A DNA stretch of 61,149 nucleotides from an uncultured Mailhella sp. (GTDB lineage Bacteria; Desulfobacterota; Desulfovibrionia; Desulfovibrionales; Desulfovibrionaceae), in NCBI RefSeq assembly GCF_944324615.1, contig NZ_CALUWY010000010.1, positions 1-61,149 of the forward strand. Direction: 5' to 3'. Position numbers and translations under genes: made by a program. Below, piece by piece: positions 1 through 8,444 of this stretch. Every line of letters begins with the position of its first letter. The stretch's first letter is position 1. The notes under the pieces were generated by a model, which worked only from the letters and a program-made list of their open reading frames with translations, was not told the DNA's origin and did no database searches.

Positions 1-136
1 GTGCACACACGTTCTTTTCGGCCATTTGTCTCGCTGCCATTGTCATCTTTTATATTTAATGAGTCCTGAACCTAAGCTCCGCCATCTCTCGCGCGGCCGC
101 TTTTTGCGGAAACGCGGGAAGACAGGATGCGTTTCA

Positions 137-164
137 GCCCCGCGCCCTTCGGCGCGGGGCTTTT
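137..164 (+). terminator. Intrinsic terminator of a gene upstream of the window
   Basis: Ten-bp GC-only stem (137-146 with 151-160) closed by a CTTC tetraloop and followed by TTTT. No plus-strand gene inside the window ends here, so it probably ends a gene or RNA lying left of base 1. Nothing else is recognisable in 1-298. Confidence 0.7.
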
Positions 165-298
165 GGTCACGGGGGAAATCTGCTAGCATCTTCTTCATCG
201 GAAATGGGCAGCCGTGATTGCAGCGCAGGCAGAGGCATGAAAAAAGGGGCCTTTGCAGAGCAGACAGCAGGCGCGGCGGCCCGCATGCGGGGACTGTG

Positions 299-808
299 AT
301 GGAGAAAAAACAGCATCGGCGTTTCGCAGGCTTCGACCTCGGGCGCAGAAGCGGCAGAACGACCCTTCTCGGGGAAGGGCTGGACGGCTGGCTTGCCTCC
401 CACGGCATGCAGCCGCGCCATCACATGCTCACGGCGCTCTGGCAGAACTGGGACATCGTCATGGGCACGGAACTTGCGCCCCTTGCGCATCCTCTGGGGC
501 ACAGGGGCGATATTCTTCTCGTCGGCGGGGACGATTCCTGCGCCATGCAGGAGCTTTCCTATGCCGTGCCGGAAATTCTTGAGCGCGTGAACGCCTTCAT
601 GGATGAGGAATATTTCCGCAAGGTGGAGCTGCACCTTCTTCTGGGCAAGAATTCCCTGCGCAGGGTGGACATCACCCAGGCGCCGAGTCTTCCGCCCCCG
701 CCGCGACCTCCGCGTCTCGGCAGGCTGAAGCTTCCCCCGGATTCGCCTCTTGCGGCCTGCTATGAGGCCTATGTGCGCTGTTTCGACGGTGATGAGGAAG
801 AAAAATAA
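299..808 (+). CDS. DUF721 (DciA-like) family protein
   Basis: A 169-residue soluble protein. The central segment (roughly residues 20-120) has the DUF721 pattern: a short N-terminal helix, then a WxxxxG element (LWQNWDIVMG), an LAHPLGHRGDILLV strand pair and a C-terminal amphipathic helix region. DciA, the best-known member, loads the replicative helicase; many delta-proteobacterial members are unstudied, so that role is inference. I chose the ATG at 299 because a GGGGA element lies about 6 bases upstream; a TTG start at 218 would add 27 unconvincing residues. The gene is convergent with lptB and shares its terminator. Confidence 0.6.
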   Translation: MEKKQHRRFAGFDLGRRSGRTTLLGEGLDGWLASHGMQPRHHMLTALWQNWDIVMGTELAPLAHPLGHRGDILLVGGDDSCAMQELSYAVPEILERVNAFMDEEYFRKVELHLLLGKNSLRRVDITQAPSLPPPPRPPRLGRLKLPPDSPLAACYEAYVRCFDGDEEEK

Positions 809-837
809 AGGCCCCTTTCAAAGGGGCCTTTGTTTTT
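807..837. terminator. Bidirectional intrinsic terminator
   Basis: Eleven-bp stem (807-817 with 821-831) with a 3-base loop, T5 on the plus side and an A-rich stretch on the left that gives a T-rich tract on the minus strand. It serves both the DUF721 gene and lptB. Confidence 0.85.
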
Positions 838-853
838 GTCTGTGGGGCCGGGA

Positions 854-1582
854 CTAGCCCAGGTGGAAATCTTCGCCGAGGTAGACCTCGCGGGCTCTGG
901 CGTTGTTCACGATTTCCTCGGGCGTGCCGGAAAGGATGATGTTGCCCTGGAACATGAGGTAGGCCCTGTCGCAGATGGAGAGCGTCTCACGCACGTTGTG
1001 GTCGGAAATGAGCACGCCTATGCCGCGTTCCTTGAGGCCCCGGATGAGCACCTGAATGTCGCCCACGGCCAGGGGATCGATGCCTGCGAAGGGTTCGTCG
1101 AGCAGCACGAAGAGCGGGTCGCGGATAAGGCAGCGGGCAATTTCCAGGCGGCGGCGTTCGCCGCCGGAAAGATAGGAGGCATAGGATTTTTCCAGCCTCG
1201 TGAGGCCGAATTCCTCCATGAGCTGATCGGCGCGCTTTTTCTGCTCTGCGCGGGAAAGCCCGGTATGCTCAAGAATGATCTGCAGGTTCTGGCGCACCGT
1301 GAGGCGGCGGAACACCGAGCTTTCCTGCGGCAGGTAGGAAAGCCCCACGCGGGCGCGGCGGTACAGCGGCCATGAGCTTATCTCCTGCCCGTCCAGAAGC
1401 ACCTTGCCCGCAGTCGGCTTGATGATGCCGGTGATCATGTAGAACGACGTGGTCTTGCCTGCGCCGTTGGGGCCGAGGAGGCCGACGATTTCACCCTGCT
1501 GCATGGACACGGAAACTTCGTGGACGACTTCCTTCTGACCGTAGCGCTTGCACAGGTGCTGGGCGGAAAGCGTGGAACTCAT
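854..1582 (-). CDS. lptB: LPS export ABC transporter ATP-binding protein LptB
   Basis: A 242-residue cytoplasmic ATPase that powers extraction of LPS from the inner membrane together with LptF/LptG. It has Walker A GPNGAGKTT (about residues 36-44), a Q-loop at YLPQE, the signature LSGGERRRLEIARCL and Walker B LFVLLDEP followed by the H-loop SDHNV. Length and motifs match LptB rather than a branched-chain amino-acid ATPase. The start codon overlaps the lptA stop by one base, so translation is probably coupled. It is the last gene of the kdsC-lptC-lptA-lptB operon. Confidence 0.95.
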   Translation of the reverse strand: MSSTLSAQHLCKRYGQKEVVHEVSVSMQQGEIVGLLGPNGAGKTTSFYMITGIIKPTAGKVLLDGQEISSWPLYRRARVGLSYLPQESSVFRRLTVRQNLQIILEHTGLSRAEQKKRADQLMEEFGLTRLEKSYASYLSGGERRRLEIARCLIRDPLFVLLDEPFAGIDPLAVGDIQVLIRGLKERGIGVLISDHNVRETLSICDRAYLMFQGNIILSGTPEEIVNNARAREVYLGEDFHLG

Positions 1583-2115
1583 TACTTTCCCTTCTTGTCG
1601 TTGGAGGAGAACACGGCATGGACGCGCTGCTTGGGGCTGCCTTCCACAACGCTCCTGTTTTCATTGACATAATAGCGGATCACGTTGCCCTTGATGGAGT
1701 TGTCGCCGTCGTGCAGTATGGGGTTGCCCTCCAGCACGAGAAGGCTTTTTGCCGAATAGTAGGTGGCTTTCTGGGCGGAACCGGTCTGCGTGCCGTTCTG
1801 GAAGCGCACGTTCTTTTCCGCCACGATGCGGTCAAGGTCGCTCCCCTCCATGGAAGGCGCAGCGGAAGTTTTTTCTTTGGCGGCGTCGTTGGTGGATTTG
1901 AGGTACAGGGTGAGCAGCTCCGACCACATCCTGAATTCGCCGCGCACGGCCTCCACGCGGCCCTGGAAGACCACGGTGTTCTTGTCGGCGTTGTAGACCA
2001 TGTTGTCGGCGGTCACGTCCACGGGAAGGTTGTCGTCCGCACCGGGCAGGGGGGCTGCCATGGCGCAGGTCGCACAGAGCACGACGATGAGAAGGGCAAG
2101 AACTATCTTTTTCAT
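1582..2115 (-). CDS. lptA: LPS transport periplasmic protein LptA
   Basis: A 177-residue protein with a clear signal peptide (MKKIVLALLIVVLCATCAMA) and an OstA-like beta-jellyroll domain: NLPVDVTADNMVYNADKNTVVFQGRVEAVRG... is the classic LptA opening in which LPS carrier strands begin. It forms the periplasmic bridge carrying LPS from LptC to LptD. The start at 2115 was chosen because it begins the signal peptide and overlaps the lptC stop by 4 bases (ATGA). An acidic/Ser insert (AAKEKTSAAPSMEGS) in the middle looks like a lineage-specific loop. Confidence 0.9.
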   Translation of the reverse strand: MKKIVLALLIVVLCATCAMAAPLPGADDNLPVDVTADNMVYNADKNTVVFQGRVEAVRGEFRMWSELLTLYLKSTNDAAKEKTSAAPSMEGSDLDRIVAEKNVRFQNGTQTGSAQKATYYSAKSLLVLEGNPILHDGDNSIKGNVIRYYVNENRSVVEGSPKQRVHAVFSSNDKKGK

Positions 2116-2813
2116 GACCGGCTTTCCTTTTGCGCATCGTTCTGCGCGTTCTCGGGTAAGGTGTCGGCGTCGGCTGCGCCGCCTGAAGTGTCGGTATCGG
2201 ACGGCGTCCAGCGCATGCGCACGCCCTGATCGCCCGTCAGAATATTGGTGTTGAGATCCCATACCAGGCGGGTGGCCGTACCGGAAAGGGTGGGGCCGTC
2301 CAGTGCCGCGCCGTCGGGAAAGGTGAGTGTCCGGCTGGTGTTGAGAAAGACGGCAAGATCACCCGTGAGCACGTTTTCCTCATAGGTGGCGTGTACCTTG
2401 CCGGACATGGAAACCTTCTGGTTGCCGTCTTCCACGCGGCCCACGTCCGAGGTGGCCCGGATGACGCGCGCTTCTCCGCCCCCGGCGTTCTCCAGCATGT
2501 AGTGAATGTCGGGGTCCCGCACGGTAATGGCGCCGGAGTCCTGGTTCAGCGTGGCCCAGTCCGCCTTGAGGTCGAAGCTCTTGCGGCCTTCATTGCCCTG
2601 CGAGAGCATGATGCCGCGCACGGCGAGATCCACCGTGTTCTTCACTTCTTCCGGCGGGTCGGAAAGCAGCTTGTTCAGGTCGGCCGAACGGACGACGTTT
2701 TCCAGCGCTTCCAGCGCCTGGCGCGTCTTCCAGCTCTGCCAGCCGTACCAGCTGCCCCATACGGCCGCGCCCAGCACGACAAGGGCGAGGGTTCTTCGCA
2801 GGGAATCGTTCAT
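2112..2813 (-). CDS. lptC: LPS export protein LptC
   Basis: A 233-residue, membrane-anchored LptC-type protein. One N-terminal transmembrane helix (LALVVLGAAVWGSWYGW) is followed by a DUF1239 beta-jellyroll domain including RVEDGNQKVSMSGKVHATY and a strand pair near LTGDQGVRMRW. It hands LPS from the LptBFG transporter to LptA. The start overlaps kdsC by 4 bases and the end overlaps lptA by 4 bases. Sequence is weakly conserved in this family, so position in the operon is part of the evidence. The C-terminal 25 residues are acidic and Ser/Ala-rich and probably disordered. Confidence 0.85.
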   Translation of the reverse strand: MNDSLRRTLALVVLGAAVWGSWYGWQSWKTRQALEALENVVRSADLNKLLSDPPEEVKNTVDLAVRGIMLSQGNEGRKSFDLKADWATLNQDSGAITVRDPDIHYMLENAGGGEARVIRATSDVGRVEDGNQKVSMSGKVHATYEENVLTGDLAVFLNTSRTLTFPDGAALDGPTLSGTATRLVWDLNTNILTGDQGVRMRWTPSDTDTSGGAADADTLPENAQNDAQKESRS

Positions 2814-3403
2814 ACTTTCGCCGGTCCTGTCGCGGCGGTCCACAGATCCGCGGGATTTTTTCCGTCCATGCGGGCGGCGAGCAGAAATTCCACGGCCTCG
2901 CGCACCGCGCCTTCCCCGCCTCTGGCGGCGGTGATGTAGAGCGCTTCCTTCTTTACCTGTCTTACGGCGTTGGCCACGGCCATGGGCATGCCTACGGAGC
3001 GCATGGGGTCAAGGTCGATCCAGTCGTCGCCGAGGTAGGCCATTTCCTCCGGGGCGAGGCCGTATTTTCTGCGTATGGCTTCCAGCTTGGGCAGTTTGGA
3101 TTCAAAGCCCGCGTAGTAGTCCTTCACGCCGAGCTGCGACATTCTGGCCAGCACGCACGGGTCGTTCCTGCCCGTGATGATGCCGACGCCGATGCCTGCA
3201 AGCAGCGCGGTTTTGATGCCGATCCCGTCCTGGGAGTTGAAGCATTTCATGGGATGGCCGTTTTCCTGAAAATACAGCTTGCCGTCGGTGCACACGCCGT
3301 CGACGTCAAGAACCAGAAAACGGACTTTTGCAGCGGCCTGAAACACGCCCTCATGGGCGGGAGTACCGGGAATATCGGGATATATGTCAGTGGAGAAGGG
3401 CAT
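2810..3403 (-). CDS. kdsC: 3-deoxy-D-manno-octulosonate 8-phosphate phosphatase (KdsC, HAD family)
   Basis: A 197-residue HAD phosphatase removing phosphate from Kdo-8-P in Kdo/lipid A core synthesis. Motif I is LDVDGVCTDG with the nucleophile and acid/base aspartates two apart, motif II is IITGRND, and motif III/IV is GDDWIDLDPM. The tail RGGEGAVREAVEFLL is diagnostic of KdsC (RGGxGAVREVxExIL). The ATG at 3403 fits the family length; an upstream in-frame ATG would add about 19 non-homologous residues. First gene of the kdsC-lptCAB operon, with a good promoter 60-90 bases upstream. Confidence 0.93.
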   Translation of the reverse strand: MPFSTDIYPDIPGTPAHEGVFQAAAKVRFLVLDVDGVCTDGKLYFQENGHPMKCFNSQDGIGIKTALLAGIGVGIITGRNDPCVLARMSQLGVKDYYAGFESKLPKLEAIRRKYGLAPEEMAYLGDDWIDLDPMRSVGMPMAVANAVRQVKKEALYITAARGGEGAVREAVEFLLAARMDGKNPADLWTAATGPAKV

Positions 3404-3463
3404 ATTGTTCTCACTTGCCGGGCATGGTCTCGGGAAAGGGCGGAAAGGCTCCTCCCGCACAGG

Positions 3464-3492
3464 AAAATAGCCTGAATTTTCCGTTCCGTCAA
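3464..3492 (-). promoter_or_regulatory. Sigma-70-type promoter of kdsC-lptCAB
   Basis: On the minus strand TTGACG (-35, 3487-3492) and TATTTT (-10, 3464-3469) are separated by exactly 17 bases, placing the transcription start about 50 bases upstream of the kdsC ATG. Confidence 0.65.
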
Positions 3493-3601
3493 AAATGAAG
3501 AAAGGCCGTTTCCGGCCGGGAAAGGGCTTTTCATCGTGCGGGAAGAACAGGCGGAGCCGTCTTTCTCATGCGTCATCTTCGGGGCGCATGGCCGGGGACG
3601 C

Positions 3602-3630
3602 TTGCCAGAATATGGCATATTTTTTATTCT
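3602..3630 (+). promoter_or_regulatory. Sigma-70-type promoter of the GT8 glycosyltransferase gene
   Basis: TTGCCA (3602-3607) and TATTCT (3625-3630) with a 17-base spacer, about 70 bases upstream of the ATG at 3699. Confidence 0.6.
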
Positions 3631-3698
3631 TTCCCGGAATGCAGTCGGGCGGCCATGTCCGCCGGGCCTCTGACACGGTTTTTCTGAAGGAAACAGAT

Positions 3699-4655
3699 AT
3701 GATCCACTGCGCCATTTGCTTTCATGATTCCGGCACGATGTATAAAACGGTGTATTGCGCGCTGCTTTCCTGCTTTGAACATGCGTCGGAACAAGTTCAT
3801 GTGCATGCGCTCATCGACGATTCCGTCAGGCCGTACAAGCATTTTCTGGAAGAGCTGTGCGCCTCCTTTCATAACAGGATCACCTTTTATGAACAGGTGA
3901 ACGTGCCGCGGGACATTGTGAACATGTTCCCCGGGCAGACCGTGGGCATGTACACCGAGGCCAGTCTGTTCCGCATGTGCCTGCATGAAGAGCTCCCCGA
4001 AGAGGTGGAAAAGGTCGTCTACTTCGACTGCGACATCATTTTTGAACGCGACGTTGCCGATCTGTGGAACATGGAGCTGGGAAGCGCCTGGATGATCGCC
4101 GCCCATGATCCGGAAAGGGTGTGGTCGTCGCGCAAGAAGAAGTATTATCTCGGCGCGCTGGGCATAGAGGAGAGCCGCTATTTCAACAGCGGCGTGCTTC
4201 TCATGAATCTGAAGGCGCTGCGCGAAGCCTCCCGGGAGGAAAACGTGTTCTGGCGGGCCTACCGTCAGGGCGCGCAGAAGTTCGCCGCGCTGCCTTTCAC
4301 CGTGTTCGATCAGGACCTTCTCAATTATCTTCTTGCCGGTGACAGGGAAAAGCTGAAGCTCGTCGATGCATCGTTCAACTATGAGCTGTGCCTGTTCGAC
4401 CGGCGTTTTCTGCGGCTGAAGGAAATGGAGGGAAAGATTCTGCACTTTCCGTCCCTGAAGCCGTGGCAGAAGTTTTTCCCGGCCCAGCTGGCCTACTGGA
4501 AATATTTCATCAAGACGCCCTGGCGCGACGAGACCATGCCCATGATCGAAGAGCGCATCTTCGACGAGAAGGACAGAATATGGCCCGTGCTCCTCTGGAT
4601 ATGGCGCAGGCATGAGTCGCTGCGCTGGCTTGCCCGCCTGCGCGGAGCACGGTAG
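3699..4655 (+). CDS. Glycosyltransferase family 8 protein (LPS galactosyl/glucosyltransferase type)
   Basis: A 318-residue retaining GT-A glycosyltransferase of the GT8 family, likely adding a hexose to LPS core or surface glycan. It shows the metal-binding DxD in VVYFDCDIIF, a FNSGVLLMNL block, the FDQDLLNYLL block, and a KILHFPSLKPW element corresponding to the usual HxxGxxKPW. The start at 3699 has AAGGAAA upstream; longer readings begin with low-complexity non-homologous sequence. It is a single-gene unit with its own promoter, convergent with the SLBB gene. Donor and acceptor sugars cannot be told from sequence. Confidence 0.85.
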   Translation: MIHCAICFHDSGTMYKTVYCALLSCFEHASEQVHVHALIDDSVRPYKHFLEELCASFHNRITFYEQVNVPRDIVNMFPGQTVGMYTEASLFRMCLHEELPEEVEKVVYFDCDIIFERDVADLWNMELGSAWMIAAHDPERVWSSRKKKYYLGALGIEESRYFNSGVLLMNLKALREASREENVFWRAYRQGAQKFAALPFTVFDQDLLNYLLAGDREKLKLVDASFNYELCLFDRRFLRLKEMEGKILHFPSLKPWQKFFPAQLAYWKYFIKTPWRDETMPMIEERIFDEKDRIWPVLLWIWRRHESLRWLARLRGAR

Positions 4656-4750
4656 TCAGGTGGAAGGGCCGGGAAGGGCCTTCCCTGCGGATTCATGCCG
4701 TGCGGCGTTTCTGAAGCCTGTTTCTTCACCAGAGAACAGGGTTGAGCCTC

Positions 4751-4785
4751 AAAAAAAAGCCTCCGGTTCGACCGGAGGCTTTTTT
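4751..4785. terminator. Bidirectional intrinsic terminator
   Basis: Fourteen-bp stem (4754-4767 with 4771-4784) with a TCG loop, flanked by A8 and T5, between the convergent GT8 and SLBB genes. Confidence 0.9.
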
Positions 4786-4825
4786 ATACGCTTTTCATGC
4801 CGGGAGCCGTTCCCGGGAGAAGAAA

Positions 4826-6439
4826 TTACAGATCGAGGATGACCTTGCAGGCCACGGCCACCTGATAGAGGATTTCGGAAACTTCCTTGACGGCCTGCAT
4901 GTTCTTGGAATCCACACGGGGCAGGACAAGGATCTGGTCGCCGGGGAGCACCTTCTTGGCCTTGGGCGTGACTTCCCCGTCGGGATGCACCACAAGGAGA
5001 TTGGTGGTATCGGCGCGGTTGCTGAAGCCGCCCGCGCTCTTGATGTAGTCTTCCATGTCGCGGTCTTCGTTCCACACCACGGCCTGGGGCATGATGACTT
5101 CGCCGCTGATCATGACCACATCGGTTTTTTCGGGAATGACGATGACGTCGCCGTTTTCCAGCGCGATGTCGGCGATTTTGCCGCCGCTGCCCACCACCAC
5201 GATGCCTTCAGGTTCCACCTTGCGGGCACGGTCGATGAAGCTGGAGAGCATTTCCGCTTCCTTGGCGCGGATCTGCGCTTCGTCGTTGCTGGAGGAGGTG
5301 GCGGTATAGGCGTTGTGCTCCAGGCGGTTCAGGGCGTCTTCAATGGCTTTTTTCTGCTGCTTGGCCGTGCTGATGCGCTTGATGTAGAGGCCGGAGAGGT
5401 TGGCCCTGTCCGGATCCACGGAAATGTAGCTCAGCACTTCCTGCAGACGGGCGTTGCGCCGCACGGGGAAACGCGAGGAACCGAGAATGGCCCCCTGGGC
5501 CTCCACCATGATGGTGTTGCCCGCAGTATCGGCCAGAAAGCGCACCTGATCGTCGTTGGCAAGGCGCAGCCTGTTGAAATCCTTGATGGAAAGGTACTGG
5601 TTGTAGGGCACGCCGTCTCTGAAGCCGGAAATGCTCACATGGGAGGCGCGGGAATTGGGATCGGCCAGACGCACCAGCGCTTCGCCGGTCATTTTTCCCT
5701 TTTCAAATTCAAAGCGGGCGGCGTTGCGGACTTCCCCGCTGGCCGAGACCGTGGGGCCTTTTTCCCCTACCACCACGGTGTCGCCGTCCTGAAAGCGTAT
5801 GGAAGGAATCTGCCCGTACAGGATGAAGGGGTAGAGATCCGCCGTGGCAATGGGCTGCTGATTTCTGAGCACGCGGATGTCGCGGTAGCTGCCGCGCCGG
5901 GAATCAATGCCGCCCGCCTTGTCGAGGAAGGCAAGGACGTTGTCCGAGGCCATGCCTGCATAGCTTCCGGGATGATTCACAAAGCCGGTGACGAACACGG
6001 AGATGTTCTGCGTGTCCAGAGGGCGGGCATAGACCTGCACGTCGGTGATGCCGGAAACGTTCAGCTTGCTGATGATGGACTGCTGAAGCTGCGCGGCATC
6101 GTTGCGGGGCAGACCGGCAAGGGGAATGCTGCCGATTTCCGGCAGATCCAGCGTGCCGTTTTGCGACACCGTGAACACGTCGTCAAGGGTGCGGCCGCCC
6201 CAGAGGCGCACAAGGATGCGGTCGCCGCTCTGTATGGTGGAAACGGAACTGCCGGAGGAAAAGTTGCCCTGGAACAGGTTGCTGCCGAAGGGAAGACCTT
6301 CCTGGCTGGAAGAGGTCGAGGAGGAAACGGCCGTGGCCGTGGCCGTAGCGGTGGCCGTGGCCGTACTGGTGGATTCGGCAGCCGCCGCCGGAGCGGAGAA
6401 CGAAAGAATCAGGATAAGAAAAAGAGCAAAGACGCGCAC
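4826..6439 (-). CDS. Polysaccharide export outer-membrane protein, SLBB-domain (Wza-like)
   Basis: A 537-residue exported protein: signal peptide (about 1-21), a Thr/Ala dipeptide-repeat and Ser-rich linker (about 22-50), a Poly_export domain (IQSGDRILVRLWGG... to about 150), then several SLBB beta-grasp domains (for example VFVTGFVNHPGSYAG and VMISGEVIMPQAVVW). It would form the periplasmic/outer-membrane conduit for capsule or exopolysaccharide. No classic lipobox is visible, unlike Wza. It lies 72 bases downstream of a small lipoprotein gene in the same direction. The linker is encoded by a hexanucleotide tandem repeat (about 6331-6367). Confidence 0.88.
   Translation of the reverse strand: MRVFALFLILILSFSAPAAAAESTSTATATATATATAVSSSTSSSQEGLPFGSNLFQGNFSSGSSVSTIQSGDRILVRLWGGRTLDDVFTVSQNGTLDLPEIGSIPLAGLPRNDAAQLQQSIISKLNVSGITDVQVYARPLDTQNISVFVTGFVNHPGSYAGMASDNVLAFLDKAGGIDSRRGSYRDIRVLRNQQPIATADLYPFILYGQIPSIRFQDGDTVVVGEKGPTVSASGEVRNAARFEFEKGKMTGEALVRLADPNSRASHVSISGFRDGVPYNQYLSIKDFNRLRLANDDQVRFLADTAGNTIMVEAQGAILGSSRFPVRRNARLQEVLSYISVDPDRANLSGLYIKRISTAKQQKKAIEDALNRLEHNAYTATSSSNDEAQIRAKEAEMLSSFIDRARKVEPEGIVVVGSGGKIADIALENGDVIVIPEKTDVVMISGEVIMPQAVVWNEDRDMEDYIKSAGGFSNRADTTNLLVVHPDGEVTPKAKKVLPGDQILVLPRVDSKNMQAVKEVSEILYQVAVACKVILDL
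6331..6367 (-). repeat. In-frame GTGGCC-type hexanucleotide tandem repeat
   Basis: About six tandem copies of a GGCCGT/GGCGGT-like hexamer, one copy slightly degenerate, encoding alternating Ala-Thr just after the signal peptide of the SLBB protein. Copy-number change would lengthen the linker without shifting frame. Confidence 0.75.
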
Positions 6440-6511
6440 AACAGAACTCCTGCCCGAAGGCTGGAAGAAAAAACGGGAAAAAGACCCGGAAACGTCGTCA
6501 GGGCTGCGGGA

Positions 6512-6865
6512 TCAGTCCAGTCCGCGTCCCCAGACGCGGGGCATGAGCTCCCAGTTTTCACCCTGACGGCAGAGAATGACGATTTCCGCTTCATGGGGAG
6601 GCCTGCTCACCACGGCCCGGCGGCAGTCGCGCCCGGTGGCGGAGGTGAAGGAACCTTCCACCATGACATCCACAAGGCCGCCGAAGGCCGGATCGTCGAT
6701 GGAGGCCTGAGCGCCGGTATTGTTCATGGAAATAAACTGCGCCACAGGGGAAAGCGGCGTTTCCGGCGCAGGTTCTTCGGGAGCGGGGGTGCTGCCGAAG
6801 GGGTTGCCGAGGCAGCCGCCCAGAAGCAGACAGAGGGCGACGGTAAAGGCGGGAATGATACGCAT
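6512..6865 (-). CDS. Small lipoprotein of unknown function
   Basis: A 117-residue predicted lipoprotein: MRIIPAFTVALCLLLGGC is a signal peptide ending in an LLGGC lipobox with Cys18 as the lipid-anchored residue, followed by a Pro/Glu-rich linker and a small globular domain holding a Cys pair (GRDCRR...VILCRQGENW) that could form a disulfide. I do not recognise a family. It sits directly upstream of the SLBB export gene, so a structural or assembly role in polysaccharide export is inferred from context only. The start at 6865 begins the signal peptide and has AAGGG upstream. Confidence 0.7.
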   Translation of the reverse strand: MRIIPAFTVALCLLLGGCLGNPFGSTPAPEEPAPETPLSPVAQFISMNNTGAQASIDDPAFGGLVDVMVEGSFTSATGRDCRRAVVSRPPHEAEIVILCRQGENWELMPRVWGRGLD

Positions 6866-7140
6866 GGGAATACCCTTATGAAAAATTCCGCGGAAATTCG
6901 CAGAAAGAATATATGTCCGCAGGGCTTGCCCTGTCCAGAGGGAGGGCAGGCCCCGGCACGGCATGGAATGCATCCGCAGGGAAGGAGAGGCGCTTTCTGC
7001 GGTGCCGGACATGCTGCGGATGCTCAATAGCACAAGGCCCGGGAGGTGAAAACTGTTTTGAACAATATTTTATTTTGTATAAATTCAACAGGATAATGAA
7101 ATATTTTCACATGCCTTTCATGCTTTTCACCGCAAAAGGC
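6866..7140. other. Intergenic region with AT-rich segment
   Basis: No gene seen. Bases about 7050-7125 are strongly AT-rich and probably contain the promoter for the lipoprotein-SLBB pair, but I could not fix one -35/-10 pair with confidence. Confidence 0.5.
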
Positions 7141-7178
7141 CGAGGCGGGGAAGAAGAGAGTCCTTCTTCCCCGCCTCG
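7141..7178 (-). terminator. Intrinsic terminator of galE
   Basis: Near-perfect 16-bp stem (CGAGGCGGGGAAGAAG with its complement) immediately after galE; the following minus-strand T run is short. Confidence 0.75.
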
Positions 7179-7186
7179 CAGATGGC

Positions 7187-8167
7187 TCATGCCTGATCGA
7201 GTCGGTACCAGTTCCAGGCATCGCGGATGATTTCCTCGGCGCCTGAGTGGTCGGGTTTCCAGCCGAGCACTTCCAGAGCGCGGGAGGCGTCGGCCACAAG
7301 GCAGGGCGGATCGCCGGCGCGGCGCGGTCCCATGGTATGGGGCAGAGTACGACCGGTGACGTTTTCTATGGCATGCAGAATCTGCTTGACGGAAAGCCCT
7401 TCGCCCGTGCCGAGATTCAGGGCGATGCCCTCTCCGTCACCGCCGCGGGCCAGGCGTTCCACGGCTCTGATATGGGCCGAGGCCAGATCGCTCACATGGA
7501 TGTAATCGCGGATGCACGTTCCGTCCGGCGTGGGGTAGTCGTCGCCCATGATGTGGAAGTCGCGTATCTTTCCGTCCAGCGCCATGAGGGCGCGGGGAAT
7601 GAGGTGGGTTTCGGGCGTGTGGCGTTCGCCGGTTTCCCCTTCCGGGTCGCATCCTGCGGCGTTGAAGTAGCGCAGTGCCGTCCAGGAAAGGCCGCAGGCC
7701 CGGGCGAAGTCGGCCAGCATGCGTTCCATGAAGAGCTTGGTTTCCCCGTAGGGATTGATGGGATCGGCCGGACATTCCTCCGTGATGGGCATCTTTTCGG
7801 GGATGCCGTACACCGCGGCGGAACTGGATACCACGATGTTGCGCACGCCGGTGTCGCGCATGGCTTCAAGCAGGTTCAGCGTGCCGCCTATGTTGTTGCG
7901 GATGTATTTTCCCGGATTCTGAACGGATTCCCCCACCTGCGAGAAGGCGGCGAAATGAACGATGCCGTCGGGGCGTACGCTTTTCAGGCAGGAGCGGAGA
8001 CGTTCACCGTCCAGAATGTCGCCTTCAAAGAAGGGCCCCCATTTCACGAGGTCGCGGTGCCCGGTGGAAAGATTGTCGTATACGGTAACGCTGTGCCCCG
8101 CATGGGCCAGCGCCTTGCTGGTGCAGCTGCCGATATAGCCGGCGCCGCCGATGACGAGAATGTTCAT
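7187..8167 (-). CDS. galE: UDP-glucose 4-epimerase
   Basis: A 326-residue short-chain dehydrogenase-type epimerase interconverting UDP-glucose and UDP-galactose for LPS and exopolysaccharide. N-terminal NAD motif GGAGYIGS, VYDNLSTGH, the SSSAAVYG block, catalytic YxxxK in NPYGETK, and LRYFNAAGCDP typical of GalE. Full length and start at 8167 are unambiguous. Stand-alone gene with a strong terminator, sitting among other envelope glycan genes. Confidence 0.93.
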   Translation of the reverse strand: MNILVIGGAGYIGSCTSKALAHAGHSVTVYDNLSTGHRDLVKWGPFFEGDILDGERLRSCLKSVRPDGIVHFAAFSQVGESVQNPGKYIRNNIGGTLNLLEAMRDTGVRNIVVSSSAAVYGIPEKMPITEECPADPINPYGETKLFMERMLADFARACGLSWTALRYFNAAGCDPEGETGERHTPETHLIPRALMALDGKIRDFHIMGDDYPTPDGTCIRDYIHVSDLASAHIRAVERLARGGDGEGIALNLGTGEGLSVKQILHAIENVTGRTLPHTMGPRRAGDPPCLVADASRALEVLGWKPDHSGAEEIIRDAWNWYRLDQA

Positions 8168-8444
8168 GACGGACTCCAGAAAAAATGACCGCGGTCATAA
8201 CGCCGACGGTGTCGTGATGAAACAGCATACCCGGAGGGCAGCGTAAAGAAAAGCGTAAAATATCGGGGAGGGACGGGGCCGGAGAGCTGTTTCCACGGAA
8301 GATGCGGAGGGGAGGCGGCAGCAGGTCTTTTCCTGCGGCCGGAACGGACGGCGCGGCAATGCACGCCGGTTGTCGGGCGTCAGAAGGCGTCCGACAGCCG
8401 GGAGCATGCTGTCAGCCGGAAAATCTGCGGGGGTATGCGCGGCC

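Noticed and set aside
1..298. RNA gene (SRP or tRNA-like) at the left edge
   Set aside because: No cloverleaf or SRP tetraloop/core could be drawn; only a terminator is supported.
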